Shown: positions 1-6,635, numbered from the stretch's first letter. The stretch: 14,196 nucleotides of DNA from an uncultured bacterium (GCA_905215855.1 CAJMRT010000047.1:1-14196); one strand, 5' to 3'. A program made the numbers and translations. The notes: generated from the sequence alone by a model not told the origin.

Positions 1-1
1 A

Positions 2-52
2 CCCGTCCCCCTCGCCATTTACGGACTAATAATACTAAAAGAAGAAGACTAA
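2..52 (+). CDS. Possible C-terminal end of a plus-strand gene cut by the window edge
   Basis: In plus frame 2 the first 16 codons read as a hydrophobic tail (VPLAIYGLIILKEED) followed by TAA at 50-52. The other two plus frames give less protein-like peptides and also end soon. A hydrophobic stretch with a charged end would fit the last residues of a membrane protein converging on the leftward acetylation operon. The stretch is too short to identify and may be chance. The 14-nt tandem repeat starts inside it. Confidence 0.2.
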   Translation, partial: PVPLAIYGLIILKEED

Positions 53-89
53 AAGAAAAATACTAAGAGAACAATACTAAGTGAACAAT
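34..89. repeat. Four tandem copies of a 14-nt AT-rich unit
   Basis: ACTAA recurs at 34, 48, 62 and 76, exactly 14 nt apart. The units are ACTAAAAGAAGAAG, ACTAAAAGAAAAAT, ACTAAGAGAACAAT and ACTAAGTGAACAAT, so they drift step by step, with one mismatch between the last two. A further ACTAA at 25 is out of phase. The array lies beyond the terminator of the acetylation operon. Confidence 0.6.
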
Positions 90-158
90 GCCGATGAGGC
101 GAGCCGATTTGAAAACATATCGTGAATTTTTATTCAATCAGGCAAATGAGAGCTTGCC

Positions 159-190
159 AAAAGAAAAGCACCCCGACTGAATCGGAGTGC
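159..190 (-). terminator. Rho-independent terminator of the O-acetylation operon
   Basis: Nine nucleotides at 168-176 pair with 182-190 around a 5-nt loop. The one imperfect pair (172/186) is a G-U wobble when read on the minus strand. Minus-strand transcription then runs into UUUUCUUUU (167-159). It lies about 25 nt past the stop of the DHHW gene. Confidence 0.85.
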
Positions 191-215
191 CGTATAGTTT
201 ATTTAGATTGTCAGC

Positions 216-1373
216 TTACTTGAGCCATACAATATCGGTATCGGTTGCAAGGTTGTCAATTCCGTAAAGCACAACAACCTGTTCGGGGTTGTAGGTTGTC
301 ACAAGGTCTGACACGCTTTCCTTATAATAACGCAGGTCAACCAGAACTACCTTGCTGTAATTTTCTGCAAGGAACGGTGCAAGGCTGTGCGAAAAGCTGT
401 CCTTGATGAGGAGAATTGTGCCGTTCTTTGCGTTGGTGTTTGTAATCTCCGTGAGAGCGTGGTTGCCGTCAATAAACACGGGGTACTTGTCATCCTCTTT
501 GAGATGGTCGGTAAAGTACATTGAACCCGAAGTTTTGATGTTTGCGCCCTCGGTAATTTTTACGGAGATATTTTTTGAAGAATTGTTCGGATTGCTCCAA
601 ATTTCGATATTATCGGGCGGAGTGAGCCAAAAACCACTTGAAGAATATGTTGTGCCGTAAAAGTCGGGGTAGCTGTCTTTTTTAAGTGTTGAATCATCAA
701 TCGGAATAACGCCGAGTGCCTTGCAAAGCTCCTGATAGCCCGTGTAAGCACCCTTGGTTGTCCAGTGATGGTCTGTTTTGTAATAAAGCTGACTGCCGTT
801 TTTGTACTCGCTCTTAAAGCGTTCACGCAAGTCAACAAAGCCGATTTTCTCCTTTGAAAGCGTTGAAGAAATCTTGCTTATATCCTCATCATCGTTGTAT
901 TTATCATGGAATGTCGGAAGCACATCATCGGCAATGTAGCCTGTTGACGGAACAAGCATAACCGTTGTGGGAGCGTCAATTGTCTTTGCAAAATCAACAA
1001 CAGCACCAACATTTTTGTCAAGGTTGTTGTCGGTTGAAACAGGCTTGTTGATGAGGTAGCCGTTTTTGCAGTTGTACACACCGCTTGCACCGTTGTTGCC
1101 CTCCGCAAGTGTGGTGTATGCGTTAATACCTACCCATGTGTTTCTCTGCGGAAACCGGTCGGCAAAGAATGTTTCAAACTCACTGCCAAACTCTCCCGAA
1201 AGCACCTTTTCAACATTGGCATCGGGGAACTTCTGCAAGTATCTTTTTTCGGAAGAACTGTAGTCGGTTTTCGGTGAAAACAAGAACCACAAAGCAATTC
1301 CGTATATGAAAATCAAAAATACAACCGCAGGAATGTATTTTCCGATTTTATTTCTGTTATCAGCAAAACGCAT
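216..1373 (-). CDS. DHHW/AlgX-like SGNH-type acetylation protein
   Basis: A 385-residue protein of the DHHW family, related to AlgJ/AlgX/AlgV, which work with an MBOAT partner to place acetyl groups on extracellular polysaccharides. A single N-terminal membrane anchor lies at about 13-32, so the rest should be outside the cell. The family signature DHHW is at 201-204, and a KDSFSHS block at 324-330 holds the likely nucleophile Ser326. The conserved early segment (YSSSEKRYLQKFP, 38-50) and ADRFPQRN (71-78) are also typical. The start is ATG with AGGTG 7 nt upstream. The gene follows the MBOAT gene by 40 nt and ends just before a terminator, so the two form an operon. The substrate is unknown, since no polysaccharide synthesis genes are in the window. 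Secondary cell-wall polymer or exopolysaccharide are the likely choices. Confidence 0.85.
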   Translation of the reverse strand: MRFADNRNKIGKYIPAVVFLIFIYGIALWFLFSPKTDYSSSEKRYLQKFPDANVEKVLSGEFGSEFETFFADRFPQRNTWVGINAYTTLAEGNNGASGVYNCKNGYLINKPVSTDNNLDKNVGAVVDFAKTIDAPTTVMLVPSTGYIADDVLPTFHDKYNDDEDISKISSTLSKEKIGFVDLRERFKSEYKNGSQLYYKTDHHWTTKGAYTGYQELCKALGVIPIDDSTLKKDSYPDFYGTTYSSSGFWLTPPDNIEIWSNPNNSSKNISVKITEGANIKTSGSMYFTDHLKEDDKYPVFIDGNHALTEITNTNAKNGTILLIKDSFSHSLAPFLAENYSKVVLVDLRYYKESVSDLVTTYNPEQVVVLYGIDNLATDTDIVWLK

Positions 1374-1413
1374 ATATATTCACCTGACTTTTTTCTAATT
1401 GTTCACAGCCGTT

Positions 1414-2808
1414 TTAAAATCTGAAATAAAGGAACGGGTTGTAGCTTTGATTAACAAGGCTTGCCGTGCTGACGACAAGGATACCCATACAGTAGAGGGT
1501 TTCGGGAATCCACATAAAGCGTGTGTGTTCAAAGCGGCTGTAAAGCATTGCTGCAAGCGGAGTTGACGCAACAGCCGCAATAATAAGCATCGGCAGGTTG
1601 CTCATAATGAGGTTAAATGCCTGATTGCCGCAAATTCCGTTGCCGAAATTGAAAAGGTCAACCATAAACTCACCGAGCTGTCCTACATTGGTAAAGTAGA
1701 AAAGTCCCCAACCGATGATTACGATAAACAGAGTGTAAATGTGCTGAACAAATGACGGCAGTCTGTCGAGAAATTTTTTGAGTACGAATTTTTCGAGAAT
1801 AAGAAGAAGTCCGTAGTAAAGTCCCCAAAGTACAAAGTTGTATGCCGCACCGTGCCAAAGTCCTGTAAGTCCCCACACGATAAGAAGGTTGAGAATCTGC
1901 CTTTTAACACCCTTTCTGTTGCCGCCGAGGGGGATATAAACATATTCTTTGAACCATGTTGAAAGTGAAATGTGCCATCTTCTCCAAAAGTCTGTAATTG
2001 ACTTTGCAATGTACGGATAGTTAAAGTTTTTAAGAAACTCGAATCCCATCATATTGCCAAGACCGCAAGCCATATCGGAATAACCCGAAAAATCAAAGTA
2101 AATCTGGAAAGTGTAGGCTATCATACCCACCCATGTTCCGACAACACCGTTTTCATCGGTTGTTGCAAAAATGTTTGTTGTGAGCGTTCCCATTGTGTTT
2201 GCGATAATTACCTTTTTTGCAAGACCGACCATAAAGAGCTTCACGCCCCTTGTGAACATTTCAAGAGTTTCACGGCGGTTTACAAGCTGTTCGGCAACAT
2301 CACGGTAGCGGACAATCGGACCTGCAATAAGCTGCGGAAAAAGTGCAACATATGTACCGAAGTTGACAAAGTTCTTCGACACGGGCGCATCGTCACGGTA
2401 GACATCAATAACATAACTCATTGTCTGGAATGTGTAGAAGCTGATGCCGATCGGCAGGCTGATTTGAAGCTCGGGAATATTGAGAAACGGCAGCATATTG
2501 AGCGTTTCGGTTATCATTCCCGTGTACTTGAACACCGCAAGAATACCTATATCAAGCACGCAGGTCAGAATCAAAAACAGCTTTTTCTTTTTGGCATCGG
2601 CTCTGTATTTGTCAACAAGCCAACCGCCTATGTAGTTGAAGAAAATGTTGAACACCATAAGCAAAACAAGCTTTGGTTCACCCCAGCCGTAGAATATGAG
2701 GTTTACGATAAAAAGAAAAATATTGCGTCCCTGTCTTGGTACAAGATAATAGGCAAGCAGGGTTATCGGAAGATACGCAAATAAAAACACAAGGCTTGAA
2801 AATACCAC
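1414..2808 (-). CDS. MBOAT family O-acyltransferase (AlgI/DltB-like)
   Basis: A 464-residue polytopic membrane protein of the MBOAT family. By analogy with AlgI it moves an acyl group, probably acetyl, across the membrane to the DHHW partner encoded next. Family landmarks are the N-terminal MVFSSLVFLF, the DFWRRWHISLSTWFKEYVYI block (273-292, His279) and LTGLWHGAAYNFVLWG (314-329), whose His319 is the expected catalytic histidine. Hydrophobic segments run through the whole length, and the length is normal for AlgI-type members. The start codon is GTG, chosen because GGGAGG lies 9 nt upstream and the N-terminus then matches the family. A near-consensus sigma-A promoter sits about 60 nt upstream. 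DltB is less likely: no dltA, dltC or dltD is nearby and the partner is DHHW-type. Confidence 0.88.
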   Translation of the reverse strand: MVFSSLVFLFAYLPITLLAYYLVPRQGRNIFLFIVNLIFYGWGEPKLVLLMVFNIFFNYIGGWLVDKYRADAKKKKLFLILTCVLDIGILAVFKYTGMITETLNMLPFLNIPELQISLPIGISFYTFQTMSYVIDVYRDDAPVSKNFVNFGTYVALFPQLIAGPIVRYRDVAEQLVNRRETLEMFTRGVKLFMVGLAKKVIIANTMGTLTTNIFATTDENGVVGTWVGMIAYTFQIYFDFSGYSDMACGLGNMMGFEFLKNFNYPYIAKSITDFWRRWHISLSTWFKEYVYIPLGGNRKGVKRQILNLLIVWGLTGLWHGAAYNFVLWGLYYGLLLILEKFVLKKFLDRLPSFVQHIYTLFIVIIGWGLFYFTNVGQLGEFMVDLFNFGNGICGNQAFNLIMSNLPMLIIAAVASTPLAAMLYSRFEHTRFMWIPETLYCMGILVVSTASLVNQSYNPFLYFRF

Positions 2809-2866
2809 TCGTTTTTACCTCCCACAAACATAATTTCAAAATCATTTTTTAAATACCATCCTACAT

Positions 2867-2895
2867 ATTTTAACTTATTGAAGATTTGCCGTCAA
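2867..2895 (-). promoter_or_regulatory. Sigma-A promoter of the MBOAT-DHHW operon
   Basis: On the minus strand TTGACG (2895-2890) and TAAAAT (2872-2867) are separated by 17 nt, giving a leader of about 50 nt before the GTG start. Confidence 0.75.
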
Positions 2896-2939
2896 CATAC
2901 AAATTATATGATTTTTTGCCCAAACAGAATAAAAGTAAT

Positions 2940-2962
2940 GTTAATGATTTTGTGCTATTAAC
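2940..2962. promoter_or_regulatory. Perfect inverted repeat upstream of the MBOAT promoter
   Basis: GTTAAT (2940-2945) and ATTAAC (2957-2962) are perfect inverted halves with an 11-nt spacer, about 45 nt upstream of the -35 box. The position and shape suit an activator or repressor site, but no regulator can be named. It could be chance in AT-rich DNA. The rest of the 2896-3021 gap shows nothing else clear. Confidence 0.3.
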
Positions 2963-3021
2963 GGAAGAGGTCGTTCTGTACGGTTCAGTTGACATTTCGT
3001 GACTTTTTTCGACAGACAAAC

Positions 3022-3050
3022 AAAAAAACGGACTGCCGTGTGACAGTCCG
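3022..3050 (-). terminator. Rho-independent terminator of the lipoprotein gene
   Basis: CGGACTG (3029-3035) pairs with CAGTCCG (3044-3050) around an 8-nt loop. On the minus strand the stem is followed by seven U (3028-3022). It lies about 20 nt after the lipoprotein stop codon. Confidence 0.88.
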
Positions 3051-3069
3051 CAGATTGCAAGCAATCAAA

Positions 3070-3489
3070 TCATTTTGTTGCGTTGTAGGTTTTTGTTAAA
3101 AGGTTCTTGCCGTCCTTAGTGTTAATTTCAATAACAACCGATGGATTGTCAACACCTGCTTCATCTTTAATATCATTAGCAAAGCCTTCAAATGTTGATG
3201 ACATAGAATCAAAACCTGTTTTAAGAGTTGACTTTACAGTGTCAAGTGATTCCTCGGGAAGGTCTGTTTTGTAAGCAAATGTGAAAACTACCTTTTCGCC
3301 CTCAGCCTTAACATCAATATCCAAAGTTGAGCCAAAAGAAGATTTCAATGTATCAATCTCTTTCTGGCAAGCATCTGATGTAATGTAATTTGCGAGTTTC
3401 TGCTCAGGTGAATCACCGCAACCTGCAAAGCAGAAGATTGATGTTACTGCGATAAGTGCTGCAGCAAGTATAAGTGCAATTTTTTTCAT
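3070..3489 (-). CDS. Small secreted lipoprotein, DUF4854-like
   Basis: A 139-residue predicted lipoprotein. It has a basic start (MKK), a hydrophobic stretch and the lipobox FAGC with Cys24 as the lipidated residue, so it should be anchored on the outer face of the membrane. The mature part is an acidic domain of about 115 residues, with a helix-rich start and strands such as GEKVVFTFAYKTDL. It resembles small Firmicutes lipoproteins carrying DUF4854, a match made from memory and not certain; function unknown. A start 11 codons further upstream is open, but AAGGAGAG lies 8 nt before this ATG and the signal peptide begins cleanly here. It has its own promoter and terminator, so it is likely a single-gene transcript, possibly joined by read-through from the M23 gene. 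Confidence 0.8.
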   Translation of the reverse strand: MKKIALILAAALIAVTSIFCFAGCGDSPEQKLANYITSDACQKEIDTLKSSFGSTLDIDVKAEGEKVVFTFAYKTDLPEESLDTVKSTLKTGFDSMSSTFEGFANDIKDEAGVDNPSVVIEINTKDGKNLLTKTYNATK

Positions 3490-3522
3490 TGTTTTACTCT
3501 CCTTAAAAAACATAGTAGTCAC

Positions 3523-3551
3523 ATTGTACTATATTCGCATTATATTGTCAA
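3523..3551 (-). promoter_or_regulatory. Sigma-A promoter of the lipoprotein gene
   Basis: On the minus strand TTGACA (3551-3546) and TACAAT (3528-3523) are separated by 17 nt. The transcript would start about 25-30 nt before the ATG. This is one of the two best promoters in the window and suggests strong constitutive expression. Confidence 0.85.
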
Positions 3552-3584
3552 CAATTATCAAAATATTCAATTTTTAAGCCAGTT

Positions 3585-4580
3585 TTATTTTATCTTGCTG
3601 TAGTTTTTTTGTAAATCATTGCTAACCGAAAATTTGTATTTTCTTGTAAATTCCTTTGTTGCGTTGTTGCGGACAACTTCGCTTTGGTTCTGCTCAACAA
3701 TGCTTGTTATTGCTCCCACATCAATCCATATTTCGTTGTCGCTCTCTTTTTGGCTCTCATCAAATACAAGTTCAAGTCCCAGATGCAAATGACTTTCGGT
3801 AATGCCGTTTATGTTTTCGGTATCGCTGTAGCCTGTTCTTCCGACATAGCCGATTACATCGCCTGCACAAACCTCGTCGCCCTCTTTGAGATTTTCGGCA
3901 AAAGGACGGTTCTGCCTTAGGTGGGCATAGTACCAGTAGCGTTTTTTGTCGGCAGAGCGGATTCCGATTCGCCAACCGCCGTATTTGTTCCAACCCATAA
4001 CTTCGACCGTTCCCGATTCAACCGCAATGACAGGTGTGCCGACAGCCGCCATAAGGTCGTGACCGAGGTGCGGTCGTGTGTAACCGTAGGTTCTGACTGC
4101 ACCGAAATCGTCATAGCAAGAGTACGGAAAGGTTTTTGCAATCGGTGAAAACCAACACAAGCCGTAGCCTTTTTCAGTACCTTTTGAGGTTTCTTTTTCG
4201 TAATTGCCTACAATTCCCGACAATGCCGCACCGTATGCCTGAGAGTAGTAGCTGAAATATTTCATATCCTTTGTCAGGTTTTCAACGGTTTCGCCGTTTT
4301 TGATTTTGTCGGCAAAAGCGGTCATATCGCTGTATTTGTACTTTGTAAAATCACCGCCGTATTTTGCGCCGAGATACGCAAGCACAGTTACGCAGTCGGT
4401 GTGCCTGTCGTCATCGTGAGTTTGTATGTCGAGGTCAACGGCATTTTGCAGAGCGTCCTTCGTAACATTAAATTCAACATATTTTATGTAGCCTGACGGG
4501 GTTTCTTTTCCGCCCAAAAATATCACTGCCGACAATGCCGCAAACATCACGCACAAAAACACACAAAACAATTTTTTCAT
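3585..4580 (-). CDS. Membrane-anchored M23 (LytM-type) metallopeptidase
   Basis: A 331-residue zinc endopeptidase of family M23, expected to cut peptide cross-links in peptidoglycan outside the membrane. An N-terminal hydrophobic segment (about 3-22) serves as anchor or signal. The LytM domain covers about 160-290: H171 and D175 (HLGHD) and H266 (HLHLG) are the zinc ligands, H264 and H220 (YYAH) are the expected catalytic histidines, so it looks active. The region 35-145 is not recognised; it is rich in Tyr and Asp and is perhaps a fold for partner binding or localisation. The chosen ATG follows GGTGAT and opens a normal signal sequence; an upstream ATG would add 24 unlikely residues. Some M23 proteins of this shape act in spore engulfment (SpoIIQ-like), but nothing here fixes that role. 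No clear terminator was found after it. Confidence 0.85.
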   Translation of the reverse strand: MKKLFCVFLCVMFAALSAVIFLGGKETPSGYIKYVEFNVTKDALQNAVDLDIQTHDDDRHTDCVTVLAYLGAKYGGDFTKYKYSDMTAFADKIKNGETVENLTKDMKYFSYYSQAYGAALSGIVGNYEKETSKGTEKGYGLCWFSPIAKTFPYSCYDDFGAVRTYGYTRPHLGHDLMAAVGTPVIAVESGTVEVMGWNKYGGWRIGIRSADKKRYWYYAHLRQNRPFAENLKEGDEVCAGDVIGYVGRTGYSDTENINGITESHLHLGLELVFDESQKESDNEIWIDVGAITSIVEQNQSEVVRNNATKEFTRKYKFSVSNDLQKNYSKIK

Positions 4581-4675
4581 ATCATCACCGATAATGTATA
4601 TGAAAAGGCGGAAATAGTTATGACTGCAATTGATTTGTGTGCAAAAGCACAATGAATAATGAATATTGAATAATT

Positions 4676-4705
4676 GTAGGGGCGGATATCATCCGCCCGC
4701 CAAGT
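4676..4705. repeat. REP-like palindromic intergenic repeat, copy A
   Basis: The 8-bp stem GGGCGGAT (4680-4687) / ATCCGCCC (4691-4698) has a 3-nt loop, with GTAG on the left and GCCAAGT on the right. A nearly identical copy lies in reverse orientation at 6501-6529, differing by one substitution and one missing C. Such GTAGGGGCGG...CCGCCCG palindromes are, from memory, scattered between genes in Ruminococcus-like genomes. Confidence 0.75.
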
Positions 4706-4781
4706 AAAGGTAGAAAATTTGTGTTACATACAATTTATATAAATGTCGCAATTCCGTAGCGGCGAACCTCGTTCTCCCGTC

Positions 4782-4838
4782 TGAAATATAGTTGCAATGC
4801 GTTGCACATAAATGTGCTTCCTTTTGCTCGTTATTTCA
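4782..4838 (+). other. Multi-stem intergenic element with alternative hairpins
   Basis: An outer stem TGAAATA (4782-4788) / TATTTCA (4832-4838) encloses two hairpins. TGCAA (4793-4797) pairs with TTGCA (4802-4806), and GCACAT (4804-4809) pairs with ATGTGC (4812-4817). The two share bases 4804-4806 and cannot form at once. On the plus strand it is followed by a terminator-shaped hairpin. It may be a non-coding RNA, a leader remnant or a MITE-like repeat; no coding potential was seen. Confidence 0.4.
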
Positions 4839-4839
4839 A

Positions 4840-4865
4840 ACAGCGGTTTGCACCGCTGTCTTTTT
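4840..4865. terminator. Hairpin after the DACGGQ gene, terminator-like on the plus strand
   Basis: ACAGCGGT (4840-4847) and ACCGCTGT (4852-4859) form a perfect 8-bp stem with a 4-nt loop. On the plus strand it is followed by CTTTTT. On the minus strand, the direction of the gene ending at 4864, the tail is only TTTGAAAT, so it would be a weak terminator there. Confidence 0.5.
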
Positions 4866-5085
4866 ATGCTTTATCTACTGTAAATGTCAATTTATTGTCG
4901 GCGATATTGATTTTACCGCCGAGATTTGCAAAATAAGAGGTTAAAAATTGATATACTTCGTCCTTCTCTGCTTCGTCAAATGAAAAATACTGTCCTCCGC
5001 AGGCATCGTGAAAATGGAGATACACTCCGAATTTTTCGTCAAGAATCTTCTTAAATTCAAGCACCTGTGAATATGAAAAGTTCAT
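4864..5085 (-). CDS. Small DACGGQ-motif protein (RDAC-like family)
   Basis: A 73-residue soluble protein. Its core is LHFHDACGGQYFSF (23-36), which matches the pattern of small clostridial proteins that I recall being called the RDAC family (LHLRDACGGQ), with His in place of Arg. The rest shows an N-terminal helix (about 4-19), a second helix (about 38-55) and a C-terminal beta hairpin. The function of the family is not known to me. The start is ATG with AAGGAG 6 nt upstream, and that site overlaps the stop codon of the PLP enzyme. Stop and start are 10 nt apart, which implies translational coupling. It probably acts with or beside the sulfur amino acid enzyme; a single conserved Cys (Cys29) would fit a binding or redox role, but that is inference. 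Confidence 0.72.
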   Translation of the reverse strand: MNFSYSQVLEFKKILDEKFGVYLHFHDACGGQYFSFDEAEKDEVYQFLTSYFANLGGKINIADNKLTFTVDKA

Positions 5086-5095
5086 AATTTGCTCC

Positions 5096-6289
5096 TTAAA
5101 GCAGGTTTTCTTTTTCAAAAGCCTGTCTTAAATCTTCGATAATATCGTCGGCATCTTCTATGCCAACGCTGAAACGGAAAAATCCGTTGTGAAATTCTTC
5201 GGGGTAAAGATACTGTCTTTCATCGTTTTCGCCGAGGAACACGATAAGGCTTTCATCGTGACCGAGTGATACAGCCGATGTAATCACTTTGAGGTGTGTG
5301 ACAAAGCGGTTGTAGGTATCGTGGTCGGCATTAAGTCCGAACGAAAGCACTCCGCCAAAGCCGTTTTTCATCTGCTTGACTGCAACATCGTGATTTGGAT
5401 GGTCCTCAAGTCCGGGGTATGCAACAAAACTTACACCCTTGACTGTTTTCAGATAACGAGCAACTTTGAGAGCGTTTTCATTGTGCTGTTTCATACGGAG
5501 CGGAAGAGTTACCGAACCCCTCATAATCAGCCACGCATTAAACGGACTGATTGTTGCACCGAGGTTAATCTGCGACTGTGCACGAATGATGTCGAGATAT
5601 TCTTTCTTGCCGATGATTGCACCGCCCATTGCGTCACCGTGACCGTTGATGTACTTTGTAAGGCTTTCAACGGTAAAGTCTGCTCCGAGTTCAATCGGTC
5701 TTTGGTTAAACGGAGAAGCGAATGTGTTGTCAACCGACAAAAGTGTGCCGTTTGCGTGGGCAAGCTCTGCAATCTTTTCAATGTCTGAAATTGAAAGAGT
5801 AGGGTTGCCCGGTGTTTCAATGTGAATGAGCTTTGTGTTCGGACGGATTGCCGCCTTAACTTTTTCAATGTCGGTTGTGTCAACAATTGTGGTTTCAACA
5901 CCGAATTTATCCTTGAGAAGTTCGTTCAAAAGTCTGTAAACCGCAATATATGTTACGCTTGAAAATACAACATGGTCACCGCTTTTGAGCAATGCAAAGA
6001 AAAGTCCCGACAGTGCCGCAACACCGCTTGCAAGAACTACGCAGTCTTCGCCACCCTCAAGGGATGCGAGTTTTTCCTGAAGATACTGCTGATTAGAACC
6101 GCCGTTGCGTGTGTAGAGGTTTTTGCCTGCGCTGCTCCAGTTGAGGTCACTCGGATCATACGGGAGTTCGTAGCTGTTTGCCATTGTGATAGGTCTTTTG
6201 ATTGCACCTGTTTCGCTGTCAACATCATTGCCTGTGTGGACAGCCCTTGTCTGAAATCCGAATTCATCGCCAAAAGTTCTCTTTGCCAT
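5096..6289 (-). CDS. Cys/Met metabolism PLP-dependent enzyme (MetB/MetY/MGL family)
   Basis: A 397-residue cytosolic enzyme of the trans-sulfuration PLP family (cystathionine gamma-synthase, O-acetylhomoserine sulfhydrylase, methionine gamma-lyase and relatives). The PLP lysine is Lys212 in SLTKYINGHGD, Asp187 in SVDNTFASP contacts the pyridine nitrogen, ASGVAAL (88-94) binds phosphate, and SLGHDESL (341-348) matches the family's substrate-side block. The usual YSRYGNP-like segment is instead YTRNGGSN (59-66), so the exact reaction cannot be assigned from sequence; a sulfhydrylase, lyase or synthase is possible. The length is normal. GGAAG lies 8 nt before the ATG. It has a perfect-box promoter with a leader of about 95 nt and is followed by the coupled DACGGQ gene, so the unit is bicistronic. 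Confidence 0.88.
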   Translation of the reverse strand: MAKRTFGDEFGFQTRAVHTGNDVDSETGAIKRPITMANSYELPYDPSDLNWSSAGKNLYTRNGGSNQQYLQEKLASLEGGEDCVVLASGVAALSGLFFALLKSGDHVVFSSVTYIAVYRLLNELLKDKFGVETTIVDTTDIEKVKAAIRPNTKLIHIETPGNPTLSISDIEKIAELAHANGTLLSVDNTFASPFNQRPIELGADFTVESLTKYINGHGDAMGGAIIGKKEYLDIIRAQSQINLGATISPFNAWLIMRGSVTLPLRMKQHNENALKVARYLKTVKGVSFVAYPGLEDHPNHDVAVKQMKNGFGGVLSFGLNADHDTYNRFVTHLKVITSAVSLGHDESLIVFLGENDERQYLYPEEFHNGFFRFSVGIEDADDIIEDLRQAFEKENLL

Positions 6290-6391
6290 AACTTATACTT
6301 CCTTTCTTGGGTTAATTTATGTGTGCCTGATTACGCAATTTTTAATGCGTTTTTATATTTCTTAGTTTTCCTATGTGTTTAGTATGTTTTA

Positions 6392-6419
6392 ATTATAGCA
6401 CCATTTTTTGCATTGTCAA
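6392..6419 (-). promoter_or_regulatory. Sigma-A promoter of the PLP enzyme gene
   Basis: On the minus strand consensus TTGACA (6419-6414) and consensus TATAAT (6397-6392) are separated by 16 nt. The leader of about 95 nt contains an ATACTAAACACATAGGAAA stretch (6366-6384) right after the start site and a small ACGCA/TGCGT hairpin (6333-6350). These could hold a control site, for example for an Rrf2-type cysteine regulator, but that is a guess. Confidence 0.85.
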
Positions 6420-6500
6420 GGTTAATTTTATAAATGCTACAATTGAACAATAATTTTGCGATATTTATAGGTTTTGTATTTATCATAATGTATAACTGTT

Positions 6501-6529
6501 ACTTGCGGGCGGATAATATCCGCCCCTAC
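6501..6529. repeat. REP-like palindromic intergenic repeat, copy B (inverted)
   Basis: GGGCGGAT (6507-6514) / ATCCGCCC (6518-6525) with a 3-nt loop, flanked by ACTTGC and CTAC. It is the reverse complement of copy A at 4676-4705 with one substitution in the loop and one missing C. It lies between the PLP promoter and the terminator of the sortase operon. Confidence 0.75.
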
Positions 6530-6540
6530 TGATTCCATAT

Positions 6541-6590
6541 AAAAGAAAAATTGCATCAGAACCTTATTCGGGCATCTGATGCAATCTTTT
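6541..6590. terminator. Bidirectional terminator at the end of the sortase operon
   Basis: ATTGCATCAGA (6550-6560) pairs with TCTGATGCAAT (6575-6585), an 11-bp perfect stem with a 14-nt loop. The minus-strand tail is UUUUUCUUUU and the plus-strand tail is CUUUUU. It lies about 90 nt past the last gene of the desulfurase-thiI-sortase operon. Confidence 0.8.
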
Positions 6591-6613
6591 TATCTAACTA
6601 TCTTCTCGAATTG

Positions 6614-6635
6614 ACAGCGGTGGCACACCGCCGAC
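6614..6635. repeat. GC-rich palindrome in the 6290-6678 gap
   Basis: GCGGTG (6617-6622) / CACCGC (6626-6631) with a 3-nt loop, bounded by ACAG and ACTG. Its core resembles the 4840-4859 hairpin. With the promoter, REP copy B and the terminator this accounts for most of the gene-free stretch 6290-6678. What remains is AT-rich, with runs of TTTTCAA at 6648-6669. Confidence 0.5.

Noticed and set aside
403..660. 85-codon plus-strand frame
   Set aside because: Antisense shadow of the DHHW gene with no ribosome binding site.
4581..4652. N-terminal extension of the M23 peptidase by 24 residues
   Set aside because: The signal sequence starts cleanly at the internal MKK, with GGTGAT just before it.
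4581..4675. Sporulation sigma-E-like promoter for the M23 gene
   Set aside because: A TATACATT resembles the -10 box, but no matching -35 box lies at the right distance, so it is not supported.
5294..5788. 164-codon open frame on the plus strand
   Set aside because: It lies wholly antisense to the well-supported PLP enzyme, has no ribosome binding site and gives a Cys/Val-rich peptide unlike any family.
4676..6529. Inverted repeats as ends of a transposon
   Set aside because: No transposase or integrase lies between them and no target-site duplication was seen; the repeats look like self-contained palindromes.
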